Shown here: piece by piece, positions 1-8,490 of the stretch | Layout of the letters: each line of letters begins with the position of its first letter | How positions within the stretch are numbered: the first letter of the stretch is position 1 | Notes under the pieces: generated by a model | What the model was told of the DNA's origin: nothing | The model's input: the letters and a program-made list of their open reading frames with translations, nothing else | Database searches by the model: none | Program-made: the position numbers and the translations under genes | Origin: Collinsella aerofaciens | GTDB taxonomy: Bacteria; Actinomycetota; Coriobacteriia; Coriobacteriales; Coriobacteriaceae | Length of the DNA: 20,436 bases | Assembly: GCF_028207065.1 (NCBI RefSeq) | Contig: NZ_JAQLFP010000004.1 | Coordinates: 1-20,436 of the forward strand | Direction: 5' to 3'

Positions 1-107
1 GCTTGCCCGTATCGTAGGCAATGCGCCGAATGCTCGCCATCGAAATTTATCGGTGGCCCACTTCAGACTGTAATGGGGTTCCTGGGGACAGGGACGTAAG
101 TTTTATC

Positions 108-860
108 GTGACTGCTAATAAAGAAGTAACAGAGAGCAATGCGCCCGTGGGGGCGGCGCTGATTGCTCAGGCCATGGACCGGCGCGAGGGCGTCGGCCGC
201 TACAAGGCCATGCAATCCATCATGGACTGGGACCGCTCGCGCTTGGCCTATAGGGCCGTGAAGCGCGCGTTCGACATCGTGTTCAGCGGCTGCGTGCTGG
301 CCGTCATTGCTATACCGAGTCTGGTGCTGGCCGCCGCCATCCGCCTGGAGAGCGAGGGCAGCCCCTTCTACAGCCAGATCCGCGTTGGCCAGACCCGCCC
401 CGACGGCAGCCTGAGCACCTTCCGCATGTGGAAGTTCCGCTCCATGTACAGGGACGCCGACGAGCGCCTCGCCGAGCTCAAGGGGCAGAACGAGATCGCC
501 GGTGCCATGTTCAAGATGAAGAATGACCCGCGTGTCACCAAGATCGGGAAGTTCATCCGCAAGCACTCCATCGACGAGTTCCCGCAGTTCCTCAACGTGT
601 TCCTGGGGCAGATGTCCGTCGTGGGCCCGCGCCCGCCGCTGCCGAATGAGGTGGCCGAGTACACAGAATTCGACCTGCAGCGCCTGGCCGTGAAGCCCGG
701 GATCACCGGCTGGTGGCAGGTGACGGACCGCAACGACACTGACTTCGACGGCATGGTCCGCCGCGACCTGGAGTACATCGCCAGGAGGGGCGTTTTGACC
801 GATATGAAGATTGTTGTTCTCACCGTTATAGAGGTCCTGACCGGAAGCGGGGCGTGCTAA
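108..860 (+). CDS. Polysaccharide-priming sugar-phosphate transferase (bacterial sugar transferase family)
   Basis: The protein transfers a sugar 1-phosphate from a UDP-sugar to undecaprenyl phosphate at the inner face of the membrane and so starts repeat-unit synthesis. Numbered from the GTG at 108 (250 aa), a KRAFD motif leads into one hydrophobic helix (about 57-78). The cytosolic catalytic domain follows, with FRMWKFRSM (105-113), a DPRVTKIGKFIRKHSIDEFPQ-type block (140-160), SVVGPRPP (170-177) and KPGITGWWQV (196-205). This is the single-helix core of the WcaJ/WbaP C-terminal domain, without the N-terminal helices of full WbaP. The start is uncertain: an ATG at 21 is in frame, but the added 29 residues resemble no part of the family and the sequence at 60-107 looks non-coding. 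An ATG at 174 is also possible. It is the first gene of the polysaccharide operon seen here. Confidence 0.9.
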   Translation: MTANKEVTESNAPVGAALIAQAMDRREGVGRYKAMQSIMDWDRSRLAYRAVKRAFDIVFSGCVLAVIAIPSLVLAAAIRLESEGSPFYSQIRVGQTRPDGSLSTFRMWKFRSMYRDADERLAELKGQNEIAGAMFKMKNDPRVTKIGKFIRKHSIDEFPQFLNVFLGQMSVVGPRPPLPNEVAEYTEFDLQRLAVKPGITGWWQVTDRNDTDFDGMVRRDLEYIARRGVLTDMKIVVLTVIEVLTGSGAC

Positions 861-862
861 GC

Positions 863-2113
863 ATGCATGGTTCTCGTCCTTTGTGCAACTCTCGCCCGCT
901 TAAGATCCTGGTTATTTGCCAACACTACTGGCCCGAGCAATTTCAGATTACCGAGGTGTGCGAGGAGCTTGCTAGGCGCGGTCACGATGTGACTGCGCTC
1001 GTTGGTGTTCCCAACTATCCCACGGGCGTTATTCCCGATGATTACCTTGATGGAAAAAACCGCATACAGGAGCGCAACGGCGTTCATATTGTGCGCGTAG
1101 AAGAGATGCCGCGCAAGAACGGTATTGTTGGCTTGGCGCGAAACTATTTTAGCTACATGCTGAAAGCTAAGAAGAAGGCTAAGGAGCTCCCGGGCGACTT
1201 CGATGTCGTTTTTGCATACCAGATAACGCCAGTTCTTATGGCGGCGCCCATGAAAGACGCCAAGAGAAAATCTTGCTGCCCTGCGTTTCTGTATTGTGCA
1301 GACATCTGGCCCGATGCCGTTATGGCAATGCTTCCAAGGGCGCTTTCGTTCGTGTTGCCTCTCGTTAAGTTTGTTAGCACCGCCATTTACCGCGAGGCCG
1401 ACTTCGTGGCGACGAACTCGAGTGCGTATGTTGATTGCTTCGAGAAGGTACATGGTTTCGAGCGCGCGCGCCTGAAATACGTCCCGCAATACGCCGACGA
1501 CAGCTATCTCGATATGGATCTGCGCCCCACGCCCGCGCCAAAGGCTCGGTTCATGGTTATGGGCAACATAGGGCGGCTGCAGGATATGCCATGCGTGCTC
1601 GATGCCGTCAACCGAATCAAGTCTAGGGACGATTTTGAGCTACATGTCGTGGGTACTGGCTCCGTAATTGAGGCCTGTGAGCGTTATGTGGCCACCAACG
1701 GGCTCAGCGAAAAGGTGATTTTCCATGGCCGTCATCCTTTCGAGGAAATGCCTAGCTTCTACCGTATGGCGGATTGCTGCCTCCTAACGCTCCGGGTTCC
1801 GGGAGCACCCTGGATCAGCTCGACGCTGCCCAGCAGGCTGCAGGGCTACATGGCCGCTGGCAAGCCCATTCTTGCCGCTATTGACGGTTCGGCTGCGGAG
1901 GTCATCCGAGATTCGGGTTGCGGCAGGTCTGTTCCTGCCGGCGATTCCGCGGGACTCGCCTCCCTCCTTGAGGATTTCATCGACAACCGCGCGGCCTACG
2001 AAGGCCGCGGCGAATCGGGAAGGGCTTATTTTCGGGCCAACTTCACCAAGGACAGATATATGGACGAGATCGAGTCGCTGCTAATCGCGACATCGGCTGG
2101 AAGGGATAGTTAA
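863..2113 (+). CDS. WbuB-like GT4 glycosyltransferase
   Basis: This is a retaining GT-B glycosyltransferase, probably adding the second sugar of the repeat unit at the cytosolic face of the membrane. The N-terminal pattern (ILVICQHYWPEQF, then an E-LARRGHDVTALVGVPNYP block and KNGIVGLARNY) is typical of WbuB-like enzymes. The C-terminal GT4 domain has GNIGRLQDM, FHGRHPFEEMPSFY and a late SRLQGYMAAGKPILAAIDGSAAEVI donor-site block. In E. coli O26, WbuB is linked to L-FucNAc transfer. That fits the three following genes, which make a UDP-N-acetyl-L-6-deoxyhexosamine, but the sugar here is inferred. ATG 863 is preferred over GTG 854 because the GGGG at 849-852 is about 10 nt from it and only 1 nt from the GTG. 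It starts 2 nt after the previous stop. Confidence 0.88.
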   Translation: MHGSRPLCNSRPLKILVICQHYWPEQFQITEVCEELARRGHDVTALVGVPNYPTGVIPDDYLDGKNRIQERNGVHIVRVEEMPRKNGIVGLARNYFSYMLKAKKKAKELPGDFDVVFAYQITPVLMAAPMKDAKRKSCCPAFLYCADIWPDAVMAMLPRALSFVLPLVKFVSTAIYREADFVATNSSAYVDCFEKVHGFERARLKYVPQYADDSYLDMDLRPTPAPKARFMVMGNIGRLQDMPCVLDAVNRIKSRDDFELHVVGTGSVIEACERYVATNGLSEKVIFHGRHPFEEMPSFYRMADCCLLTLRVPGAPWISSTLPSRLQGYMAAGKPILAAIDGSAAEVIRDSGCGRSVPAGDSAGLASLLEDFIDNRAAYEGRGESGRAYFRANFTKDRYMDEIESLLIATSAGRDS

Positions 2114-2118
2114 TTCGC

Positions 2119-3177
2119 ATGCAAAACAAAAGTTACTTCACCGGCAAAACACTCATGATCACGGGCGGCACGGGCTCGTTCGGTAACACCGTGCTCAAGC
2201 ACTTCATGAACACCGACCTGGCAGAGATCCGCATCTTCTCCCGCGACGAGAAGAAGCAGGACGACATGCGCCACCGCCTGCAGGAGAAGTCCCCCGATCT
2301 CGCCTCCAAGGTGCGCTTCTTCATCGGCGACGTCCGCGACGCCCAGTCTGTCCGCGATGCCATGCACGGCGTGGACTACATCTTCCACGCCGCCGCCTTG
2401 AAGCAGGTGCCCTCCTGCGAGTTCTTCCCCATGGAGGCCGTGAAGACCAACGTCATCGGCACCGACAACGTGCTGCACGCCGCCATCGCGGAGGGTGTCG
2501 AAAAGGTCGTGTGCCTGTCGACCGACAAGGCGGCCTACCCCATCAACGCCATGGGCAAGTCCAAGGCCATGATGGAGTCCATCATCTACGCCAACGCCCG
2601 TAACGGCGCCGGACGCACCACCATCTGCTGCACCCGCTACGGCAACGTCATGTGCTCGCGCGGCAGCGTTATCCCGCTGTTCATCGACCGCATCCGCAAG
2701 GGCGAGCCGCTGACGGTCACCGACCCCAACATGACCCGCTTCCTGATGAACCTGGACGAGGCCGTCGACCTGGTGCAGTTCGCCTTCGAGCACGCCAACC
2801 CCGGCGACCTGTTCATCCAGAAGGCCCCCGCCTCCACGATCGGCGACCTCGCCGAGGCCGTTCAGGAGGTCTTCGGCCGCGTGGGCACCCAGGTGATCGG
2901 CACCCGCCACGGCGAGAAGCTCTACGAGACGCTCATGACCCGCGAGGAGCGCCTGCGCGCCGAGGACATGGGCGAGTACTTCCGCGTGCACGCCGACACG
3001 CGCGACCTGAACTACGACAAGTTCTTCGTGGAGGGCGAGGTGCACACCCAGGCCGACGAGCCCTATACGTCCCATAACACGAGGCGCCTGGACGTGGTGG
3101 GCACGATCGACAAGATCAAGACCGCCGAGTACGTGCAGCTGGCACTTGAGGGCCGTGAGGCAGAGGCGGTGCAGTAG
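2119..3177 (+). CDS. UDP-GlcNAc 4,6-dehydratase/5-epimerase (CapE/WbjB/FnlA type)
   Basis: This is the first enzyme of the UDP-N-acetyl-L-fucosamine or UDP-N-acetyl-L-quinovosamine route. It removes water across C4-C6 of UDP-GlcNAc and inverts at C5 (and C3) to give a 4-keto-L-sugar. It is an extended short-chain dehydrogenase with the NAD(P) loop GGTGSFGN (16-23), SRDEKKQDDMRH (41-52), an HAAALKQVP block (90-98), STDKA (134-138) and an MGKSK segment (145-149). In the last of these, Met replaces the usual Tyr of YxxxK, as known for CapE/FlaA1-type enzymes. The length of 352 aa is near full for the family. The gene is strikingly GC-rich, with third positions almost all G or C, unlike the later serotype genes. 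It begins 5 nt after the previous stop. Confidence 0.92.
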   Translation: MQNKSYFTGKTLMITGGTGSFGNTVLKHFMNTDLAEIRIFSRDEKKQDDMRHRLQEKSPDLASKVRFFIGDVRDAQSVRDAMHGVDYIFHAAALKQVPSCEFFPMEAVKTNVIGTDNVLHAAIAEGVEKVVCLSTDKAAYPINAMGKSKAMMESIIYANARNGAGRTTICCTRYGNVMCSRGSVIPLFIDRIRKGEPLTVTDPNMTRFLMNLDEAVDLVQFAFEHANPGDLFIQKAPASTIGDLAEAVQEVFGRVGTQVIGTRHGEKLYETLMTREERLRAEDMGEYFRVHADTRDLNYDKFFVEGEVHTQADEPYTSHNTRRLDVVGTIDKIKTAEYVQLALEGREAEAVQ

Positions 3178-3179
3178 GC

Positions 3180-4037
3180 GTGCGCTTCCTGGTTCTGGGC
3201 GCCACGGGGATGGCCGGTCACCTTATCTCGCTTTACCTAAAGGAGCGCGGACATACGGTGGTCGGCTTCAGCCGCCGCGGCGTGCCATTTCTCGACAGCC
3301 AGGTCCTAGGTGACATTCGGGACGGGAAACTTTTGCAGGACTCAATCGATGAGGGTGACTTCGATGTTGTCGTGAACTGCATTGGAGTGCTGAACAAGGC
3401 CGCCGAAACCAATCCCGACGCCGGCTGGATAAATGGCGAGCTTCCGCATGTCCTGGCCGGCATGACCGAAAACAGGCGGACTCGCGTGTTCCACATGAGC
3501 ACCGACTGCGTGTTCGCGGGGAACACCGGGCCCTATACAGAGAAGAGCGAACCGGACGGCGAGAGCGCCTACGACCGGACCAAGGCGGCCGGCGAGCTTT
3601 TCGACGGCAAGAACCTGACGTTCCGCAACTCGATCGTGGGGCCCGATATGAACCCCGGCGGCATCGGGCTGCTCAACTGGTTCATGGGGCAGCCCGGTCC
3701 GGTTAAGGGCTTCACGGGTGCCATCTGGACGGGCCTTACCACGCTCGAGCTCGCCAAGGCGATGGAGTATGAGGCGGGCGAGAACGTCCATGGGCTCGTG
3801 AACATGGTGCCCGAGGGCTCAATCAACAAGTACGATCTGCTGCAGCTGTTTAACCGTGAGCTGCGCGGCGGCGCCATCGAGATAATGCCCGACGCGGAAT
3901 TGCAGCTGGACAAGACACTCGTGCGAACAAACTTCGAGCCGGGCTACCGTCCGAAGTCCTATCCGGAGCAGGCCCGCGAGATGGCAGGATGGATAAGGGA
4001 GCACAGGGAACTCTACCCCCACTACGAGGTGATATAG
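3180..4037 (+). CDS. RmlD-like SDR reductase (nucleotide-sugar 4-ketoreductase)
   Basis: It probably reduces the 4-keto product of the preceding CapE-type enzyme. The visible SDR features are GATGMAGH (7-14), the pair DIRDG (45-49) and NCIGVLNKA (66-74), STDCVF (107-112) and the catalytic Y131-x3-K135. At 285 aa it lacks the C-terminal cupin domain that CapF/WbjC/FnlB proteins (about 370 aa) carry. That makes it closer to the RmlD-like reductases of the UDP-L-QuiNAc route (WbvR/QnlA). The start is a GTG 2 nt after the preceding stop, with GAGGCGG at 3164-3170 upstream. The order dehydratase, reductase, 2-epimerase is the classic three-enzyme cassette. Confidence 0.85.
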   Translation: MRFLVLGATGMAGHLISLYLKERGHTVVGFSRRGVPFLDSQVLGDIRDGKLLQDSIDEGDFDVVVNCIGVLNKAAETNPDAGWINGELPHVLAGMTENRRTRVFHMSTDCVFAGNTGPYTEKSEPDGESAYDRTKAAGELFDGKNLTFRNSIVGPDMNPGGIGLLNWFMGQPGPVKGFTGAIWTGLTTLELAKAMEYEAGENVHGLVNMVPEGSINKYDLLQLFNRELRGGAIEIMPDAELQLDKTLVRTNFEPGYRPKSYPEQAREMAGWIREHRELYPHYEVI

Positions 4038-4039
4038 AT

Positions 4040-5167
4040 ATGAGCAAGCTGAATCTTATGGTCGTCATGGGCACACGCCCTGAAATCATCAAGCTGTCCG
4101 AGGTCGTGCGTAAGGCCGACGAGTACTTCGACCTCTCAATCGTTCATACGGGTCAGAACTACGACTACGAACTGAACAAGGTGTTCTTCGACGACCTGGG
4201 TATCCGCGAGCCGGATAACTACCTGGGCGTGGTCGGTGAGGACCTCGGTCAGACGATGGGCAACGTCATCTCTAAGAGCTACGAGCTGTTTGCTACGGAA
4301 CGCCCTGATGCCGTGCTGGTGTTGGGCGACACGAACTCCTGCCTGTGTGTGATTTCCGCCAAACGTCTGAAGATCCCCGTGTTCCACATGGAAGCTGGAA
4401 ACCGCTGCAAGGACGAGAACCTGCCCGAGGAGGTCATCCGCCGCATCGTTGACGTAACGAGCGATGTGAACCTGTGCTACTCCGAGCACGCGCGCCGCTA
4501 CATTCTGGATACCGGCGTCAAACCCGAGAACACCTATGTCGTGGGCAGCCCCATGGCCGAGGTGCTGGATCGGGTGCTGCCGAATATCGAAGCGTCGACC
4601 GTTCTGAACGACCTGGGCCTTGAGCCCGGGAGATATATTCTGCTTTCCGCACACCGTGAGGAGAACATCGACATCGAGGAGAACTTCTTCAGCCTTATGG
4701 GCGCCGTGAACGCGATGGCAGAGAAGTACGACGTTCCCGTTCTCTATAGCTGCCATCCGCGCAGTGCCAAGATGATCGAGCGTCGTGGCTTCAAGTTCGA
4801 CAGCCGTGTCATTCAGCACAAGCCACTAGGTTTCTTCGATTACAACCAGCTGCAGAGGAACTCCCTGTGCGTTGTCTCGGACTCGGGGACCCTTCCCGAG
4901 GAGGCCTCGTACTTCAAGTTTCCTGCGGTCTCCGTACGCACTTCGACCGAGCGTCCCGAGGCCATGGACGCCGGCGTGTTCTGCGTGGGCTCCATCACTT
5001 CAAAGCAGGTGCTGCAGGCCGTTGATCTTGCCGTTGCAATGCATGCCAACGGCGATGACGGCGTGGAGGTGCCTGCCTACGCCGATCGCAATGTGGCGGC
5101 CAAAGTGGTCAAGCTTATCCAGAGCTACACAGGAATCGTGAACAAGATGGTGTGGAGAAAGCTATAG
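4040..5167 (+). CDS. UDP-N-acetylglucosamine 2-epimerase-like enzyme (WbjD/FnlC type)
   Basis: This is a non-hydrolysing 2-epimerase of the WecB/WbjD family. Here it probably inverts C2 of the UDP-HexNAc intermediate made by the two genes upstream, giving the final UDP-L-sugar. Numbered from the ATG at 4040 (375 aa), the motifs are GTRPEIIK (11-18), HTGQNYDYE (36-44), a VLGDTNS block, HMEAGNR, LLSAHREENID and SDSGTLPEEASYF. ATG 4040 was chosen over an upstream in-frame start at 3989 because it follows a GAGGTGAT ribosome site (4026-4033) and avoids a 49-nt overlap with the reductase gene. Families of this length and motif set are well defined. Only the exact substrate is inferred. Confidence 0.92.
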   Translation: MSKLNLMVVMGTRPEIIKLSEVVRKADEYFDLSIVHTGQNYDYELNKVFFDDLGIREPDNYLGVVGEDLGQTMGNVISKSYELFATERPDAVLVLGDTNSCLCVISAKRLKIPVFHMEAGNRCKDENLPEEVIRRIVDVTSDVNLCYSEHARRYILDTGVKPENTYVVGSPMAEVLDRVLPNIEASTVLNDLGLEPGRYILLSAHREENIDIEENFFSLMGAVNAMAEKYDVPVLYSCHPRSAKMIERRGFKFDSRVIQHKPLGFFDYNQLQRNSLCVVSDSGTLPEEASYFKFPAVSVRTSTERPEAMDAGVFCVGSITSKQVLQAVDLAVAMHANGDDGVEVPAYADRNVAAKVVKLIQSYTGIVNKMVWRKL

Positions 5168-5169
5168 GA

Positions 5170-6237
5170 ATGGGCGTCAGAAGAGTATGCATGCTGGGCA
5201 CAAGCCCAGCTTCTAAGGGCGGCGTGGGAACCGTTGTGAAGGGGTACGTTGAGTCCGTGCGTCCCGAGGGCTATGTGTTTGAACATATCGTCACTCATGC
5301 CGACCTTGGGACTGCTGGAAAAATTGCTGTAGCGGGAAAGGCTTACTGCAAATGTCTCAATTCCCTTAATAAGGATAACTATGATTTGCTTCACATCCAC
5401 TCGGCTTTCGGTGCCAGCTTCAATAGGTCTATCCCCTTTATAAAGCTTGCATCCAGAAAGGGTGTTCCTATCGTCAATTTAATTCATGCAGACGATTGGA
5501 AAGAGTTTTACTTCAGTGCTTCGCAAAGTAAGAAAAAAGCTATCGCAAGTGTTTATGGCCTTTGCAACAGGATTGTTGTCTTGTCTGATGAATGGCGAGA
5601 CTGTCTTACGAGTGTTGTTCCTGCGGAGCGTGTGGTCGTTCTCGAGAATTTCACTCCTGTCTACGAAGAGAGTTTCTGGCCTGACTGGAATGCTAAAACG
5701 ATTGTATTTATGAGTAGGCTCGAGCGGATCAAGGGCTGTGATTTGCTCCCCGACATCTGCGAGTCTGTTCTCGAGAGGGTTCCCGACTCGCATTTTCTTA
5801 TCTGTGGTGATGGGAGTATGAAGGATGAGCTCGCGCGCGAAGTCCGCAGACGCGGGATTGAACGGCAGGTTGAGCTTGTCGGTTGGGTTGATAATTTCAA
5901 AAAGATTCAAATGCTAAAGCGTGCCTCTCTCTTCCTTTTACCTTCTTATGGAGAAGGTATGCCAATGTGTGTTCTCGAAGCAATGGGTTTGGGGCTTCCG
6001 ATTGTGGCGACCGAAGTCGGAGGTCTACCGCAGCTTGTTACTAATAAACAGAACGGATTCTTATGTATTCCTGGTGACGCAGCCGGGATCGCTAATTCGA
6101 TTGTGGATGTCTTGAGTGCACCAGAAAGGCTTGCCGCTATGGGCGCTGTCAGTAAGGAGCGCGCCTATCGACATTCCTTTGGTCCTTACAGCGAAAAGTT
6201 GAAAGGCATTTACGATGATGTTCTTGGGGAGGTATGA
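5170..6237 (+). CDS. GT4-family glycosyltransferase
   Basis: This is a retaining GT-B glycosyltransferase of about 355 aa, expected to extend the lipid-linked repeat unit in the cytoplasm. The N-terminal glycine loop SKGGVGTVVKGY and LLHIHSAFG are followed by a GT4 C-domain. That domain has IVFMSRLERIKGCDLL, a FLICGDGSMKDEL block, and the donor-binding E-x7-E segment SYGEGMPMCVLEAMGLGLPI followed by EVGGLPQLV. ATG 5170 sits 2 nt after the previous stop, with GGAG at 5153-5156 upstream. GTG 5152 is an in-frame alternative that would overlap the epimerase gene. From this gene on, codon use becomes distinctly more AT-rich than in the nucleotide-sugar genes, suggesting a different origin for this segment. 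The sugar specificity cannot be read from the sequence. Confidence 0.87.
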   Translation: MGVRRVCMLGTSPASKGGVGTVVKGYVESVRPEGYVFEHIVTHADLGTAGKIAVAGKAYCKCLNSLNKDNYDLLHIHSAFGASFNRSIPFIKLASRKGVPIVNLIHADDWKEFYFSASQSKKKAIASVYGLCNRIVVLSDEWRDCLTSVVPAERVVVLENFTPVYEESFWPDWNAKTIVFMSRLERIKGCDLLPDICESVLERVPDSHFLICGDGSMKDELAREVRRRGIERQVELVGWVDNFKKIQMLKRASLFLLPSYGEGMPMCVLEAMGLGLPIVATEVGGLPQLVTNKQNGFLCIPGDAAGIANSIVDVLSAPERLAAMGAVSKERAYRHSFGPYSEKLKGIYDDVLGEV

Positions 6238-7460
6238 TGGCAAACTCCTGTGATAAGTCGCCCTTACTCTCCGATATTGCTGTTGTGTTTCTTTTTTTGG
6301 GCTTGTTGCTCGCTCCCATTTTTGACTATGCGTTTGGTGGCATCTTCTCTTATGCCGATGAATTCGCGGCGATTCTTTTGGCTACTTGGGCATTGCTTTC
6401 AGGTAAAAAGAACTTGACTGGTGTTCACGAGAGGCATGCGGTTGTTTGCCTTACTTTGATTTGCGTTCTTGGTTTGATCGGTAATGTTGCGCATGGATAT
6501 CAGAACAGTTTTCTTGCAATTGCAGTCGATCTGTTTACCTGTGTGAAGATTTTCGTTTCGTATTTGTCGGCGAGAATCGTCTTGAGCGGCAGGGAGGGCT
6601 GCTTAAGGGCATTCCAATTTATTGGAAAGGTATTTCTTGCTGCGGCTCTTATCGGTCTCGTATTTCATACTGCCGGAATCGTGCAAATGGGATCGGGCAG
6701 AGTGATGTTCGGGATTCCTTGCTATCAGTTTGTGTTTAGCCATCCGACAAATTTGGTTGCCTACTGCGTCGGTTTCATTGCGCTTATGTTTGTGGACTCG
6801 AGGCCAAATCGGTTTTGGATCCTAACTGCTTGCATTCTGCTGCTGGCATCGCAAAGAGCCAAGGCCATTGCCTTTGCTTTCGTTGTAATATTCTTTCTGT
6901 TTTACGGAATGGCGAAGCGTGACGATAGAAAACCATCTAAGTTAATTTTTCTGTTTTTGGGCTTCGGTGCCGCCCTTTTGGCGATGGATCAAATCCAGAT
7001 GTACTTCTTCGATGCAGCTAGCGCACGCGCTCTTCTTATGCAGGATGGGCTGAATATTGCACTTAGGCTTTTTCCTCTGGGTTCTGGTTTCGCCACCTTT
7101 GCGACGTATATGTCAGGCGTTTATTACTCACCGTTGTATTTTGAATATGGTCTTAATACTGTGTGGGGGCTTTGGCCTACCAACCCTTGCTTTGTATCGG
7201 ATTCATTTTGGCCTGCCGTTATTGCGCAGTTTGGCTTTTTGGGAATGATTGCTTTGGTGGTCCTTCTCGTCGAATTGTTCAAATCTATTTCTCATGATGC
7301 AAAACGGGGAAACGTTCGCTTCGCTGCGTACGGAATGATTCCGCTATATCTACTTATCCTCAGTACAGCAGACGCTTCCTTCTTTAACTTCTACGGGCCA
7401 TTTTACGCACTTGTGATTGCTTCAATCGTGAATAAAGAGCGCGTTAGGCAAGCGTGCTAA
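6237..7460 (+). CDS. Wzy-type O-antigen/capsule repeat-unit polymerase (polytopic membrane protein)
   Basis: The product is a hydrophobic protein of about 407 aa with roughly ten or eleven predicted membrane helices. A large soluble loop lies near residues 255-320 (LNIALRLFPLGSGFATFATYMSG and following), as in Wzy/O-antigen ligase-like proteins. Wzy primary sequences are poorly conserved, so the call rests on topology, the loop position, the single-copy nature in the operon and the presence of Wzx, glycosyltransferase and priming genes. It would polymerise undecaprenyl-linked repeat units on the outer face of the membrane. GGGGAGG at 6226-6232 is only 1 nt from the ATG at 6234 and 4 nt from the ATG at 6237, so the second is preferred. 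It overlaps the stop of the upstream glycosyltransferase. The gene is AT-rich relative to the left end of the operon. Confidence 0.72.
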   Translation: MANSCDKSPLLSDIAVVFLFLGLLLAPIFDYAFGGIFSYADEFAAILLATWALLSGKKNLTGVHERHAVVCLTLICVLGLIGNVAHGYQNSFLAIAVDLFTCVKIFVSYLSARIVLSGREGCLRAFQFIGKVFLAAALIGLVFHTAGIVQMGSGRVMFGIPCYQFVFSHPTNLVAYCVGFIALMFVDSRPNRFWILTACILLLASQRAKAIAFAFVVIFFLFYGMAKRDDRKPSKLIFLFLGFGAALLAMDQIQMYFFDAASARALLMQDGLNIALRLFPLGSGFATFATYMSGVYYSPLYFEYGLNTVWGLWPTNPCFVSDSFWPAVIAQFGFLGMIALVVLLVELFKSISHDAKRGNVRFAAYGMIPLYLLILSTADASFFNFYGPFYALVIASIVNKERVRQAC

Positions 7461-7492
7461 ACACTTACTTGATTTCGAAAGAGAGCTTATCA

Positions 7493-8470
7493 ATGAATAA
7501 TATTTTTGGACGCAGTCATAAAGACCAAGTTGTTTTGTTTGACCCTGCCCTCGCAAGTCAAAATATCGGAGATGAAATTATCTCCGATAGTGCGTGTAAA
7601 TGGCTTCAACCGCTGTTCAAAGATGAGTTTGTTCTTCACGTCTCGTCTCATCAAAAAATGTCATTTCGCTACAAGAGATATCTCAATGACTCTAAGCTGA
7701 CTTTCGTGCTTGGCTCCAATTTGCTTAAGTCGGGAATGCTCTTTGGCTTTAGACAGTGGGACGTTTCGCTATTTGATACGTTTCAGGTCAATGATGCTGT
7801 GCTTGTTGGATGCGGCTGGCATACGTATGAGAAGCGCATCGATCCTTACTCTAAGTTGCTTTACCGTAGGTTGCTGAGCGACCATTATTTACACTCGGTA
7901 AGGGATGAATATGCGAAGAAGAAGCTTGAGGAGATGGGCATTACCAATGTCCTAAACACGGGATGCGCGACCATGTGGGGCTTTACGCCTGATTATTGCG
8001 CGAGACTTCCCAAGACGAAGGCTGGAAACGTTGTTGCCACGTTGACGGATTACAACCAGGACCCTGAGCACGATGAGCAGATGCTCTCTACGTTGCTGAG
8101 TAAATACGAGAAGGTTTCTTTGTGGCTGCAGGGCAACGGGGATCGCGGCTATGTAACCAGCTTACCCTCTTACGCTAAGTGTGAGGTTATACCCTCGACC
8201 CTCGATGCCTTTGACGCAGCCCTCGATCAAGAAGACACGGATTACGTTGGCACTAGGCTCCATGGTGGTATCCGAGCGCTCCAACACGGCAGACGTTCAT
8301 TAATAATCGCAATCGATAACCGTGCTCGCGAGATGCACAAAGACTTTAACATCCCAGTTCTAGAGCGTGATGAGATTGATAAGCTGGAGGATTGGATTTG
8401 CGGAGAGAGCACAACGGATATTCGGATACCCATTGACGAAATTGAGCGCTTCTTAGGTCAGTTTCGTTAA
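7493..8470 (+). CDS. Polysaccharide pyruvyl transferase family protein
   Basis: Members of this family (PF04230, CsaB-like) transfer pyruvate from phosphoenolpyruvate onto sugar residues as a ketal, and some act on other donors. The 325-aa product opens with the family signature ASQNIGDEIISDSA, where the N-x-GDE loop follows the first strand. The middle carries LVGCGWHTYEKRIDPYSKL and SVRDEYAKKKLEEMGI. It ends in the conserved THLHG-type block, here DYVGTRLHGGIRALQHGRRSLIIAIDNRA. ATG 7493 is preceded by AAAGAGAG (7479-7486). An in-frame GTG at 7454 would overlap the polymerase gene. Such genes often decorate capsules with acidic ketals. Whether this one uses pyruvate is inferred only from the family. 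Confidence 0.82.
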   Translation: MNNIFGRSHKDQVVLFDPALASQNIGDEIISDSACKWLQPLFKDEFVLHVSSHQKMSFRYKRYLNDSKLTFVLGSNLLKSGMLFGFRQWDVSLFDTFQVNDAVLVGCGWHTYEKRIDPYSKLLYRRLLSDHYLHSVRDEYAKKKLEEMGITNVLNTGCATMWGFTPDYCARLPKTKAGNVVATLTDYNQDPEHDEQMLSTLLSKYEKVSLWLQGNGDRGYVTSLPSYAKCEVIPSTLDAFDAALDQEDTDYVGTRLHGGIRALQHGRRSLIIAIDNRAREMHKDFNIPVLERDEIDKLEDWICGESTTDIRIPIDEIERFLGQFR

Positions 8471-8490
8471 TAGCAAGGAGGGGCGCATTG

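Noticed and set aside
21..107. In-frame ATG at 21 as the start of the sugar transferase, and a G-rich stretch (about 72-95)
   Set aside because: The extra 29 residues do not resemble the family and the stretch looks non-coding. I could not tie the G-rich piece to a known repeat from one copy.
2110..3075. Long open frame of 321 codons on the - strand opposite the dehydratase gene
   Set aside because: It is a shadow of the strongly G/C-biased third positions of the CapE-type gene. The translated product is a low-complexity mix of V, G, H, L and A with no domain.
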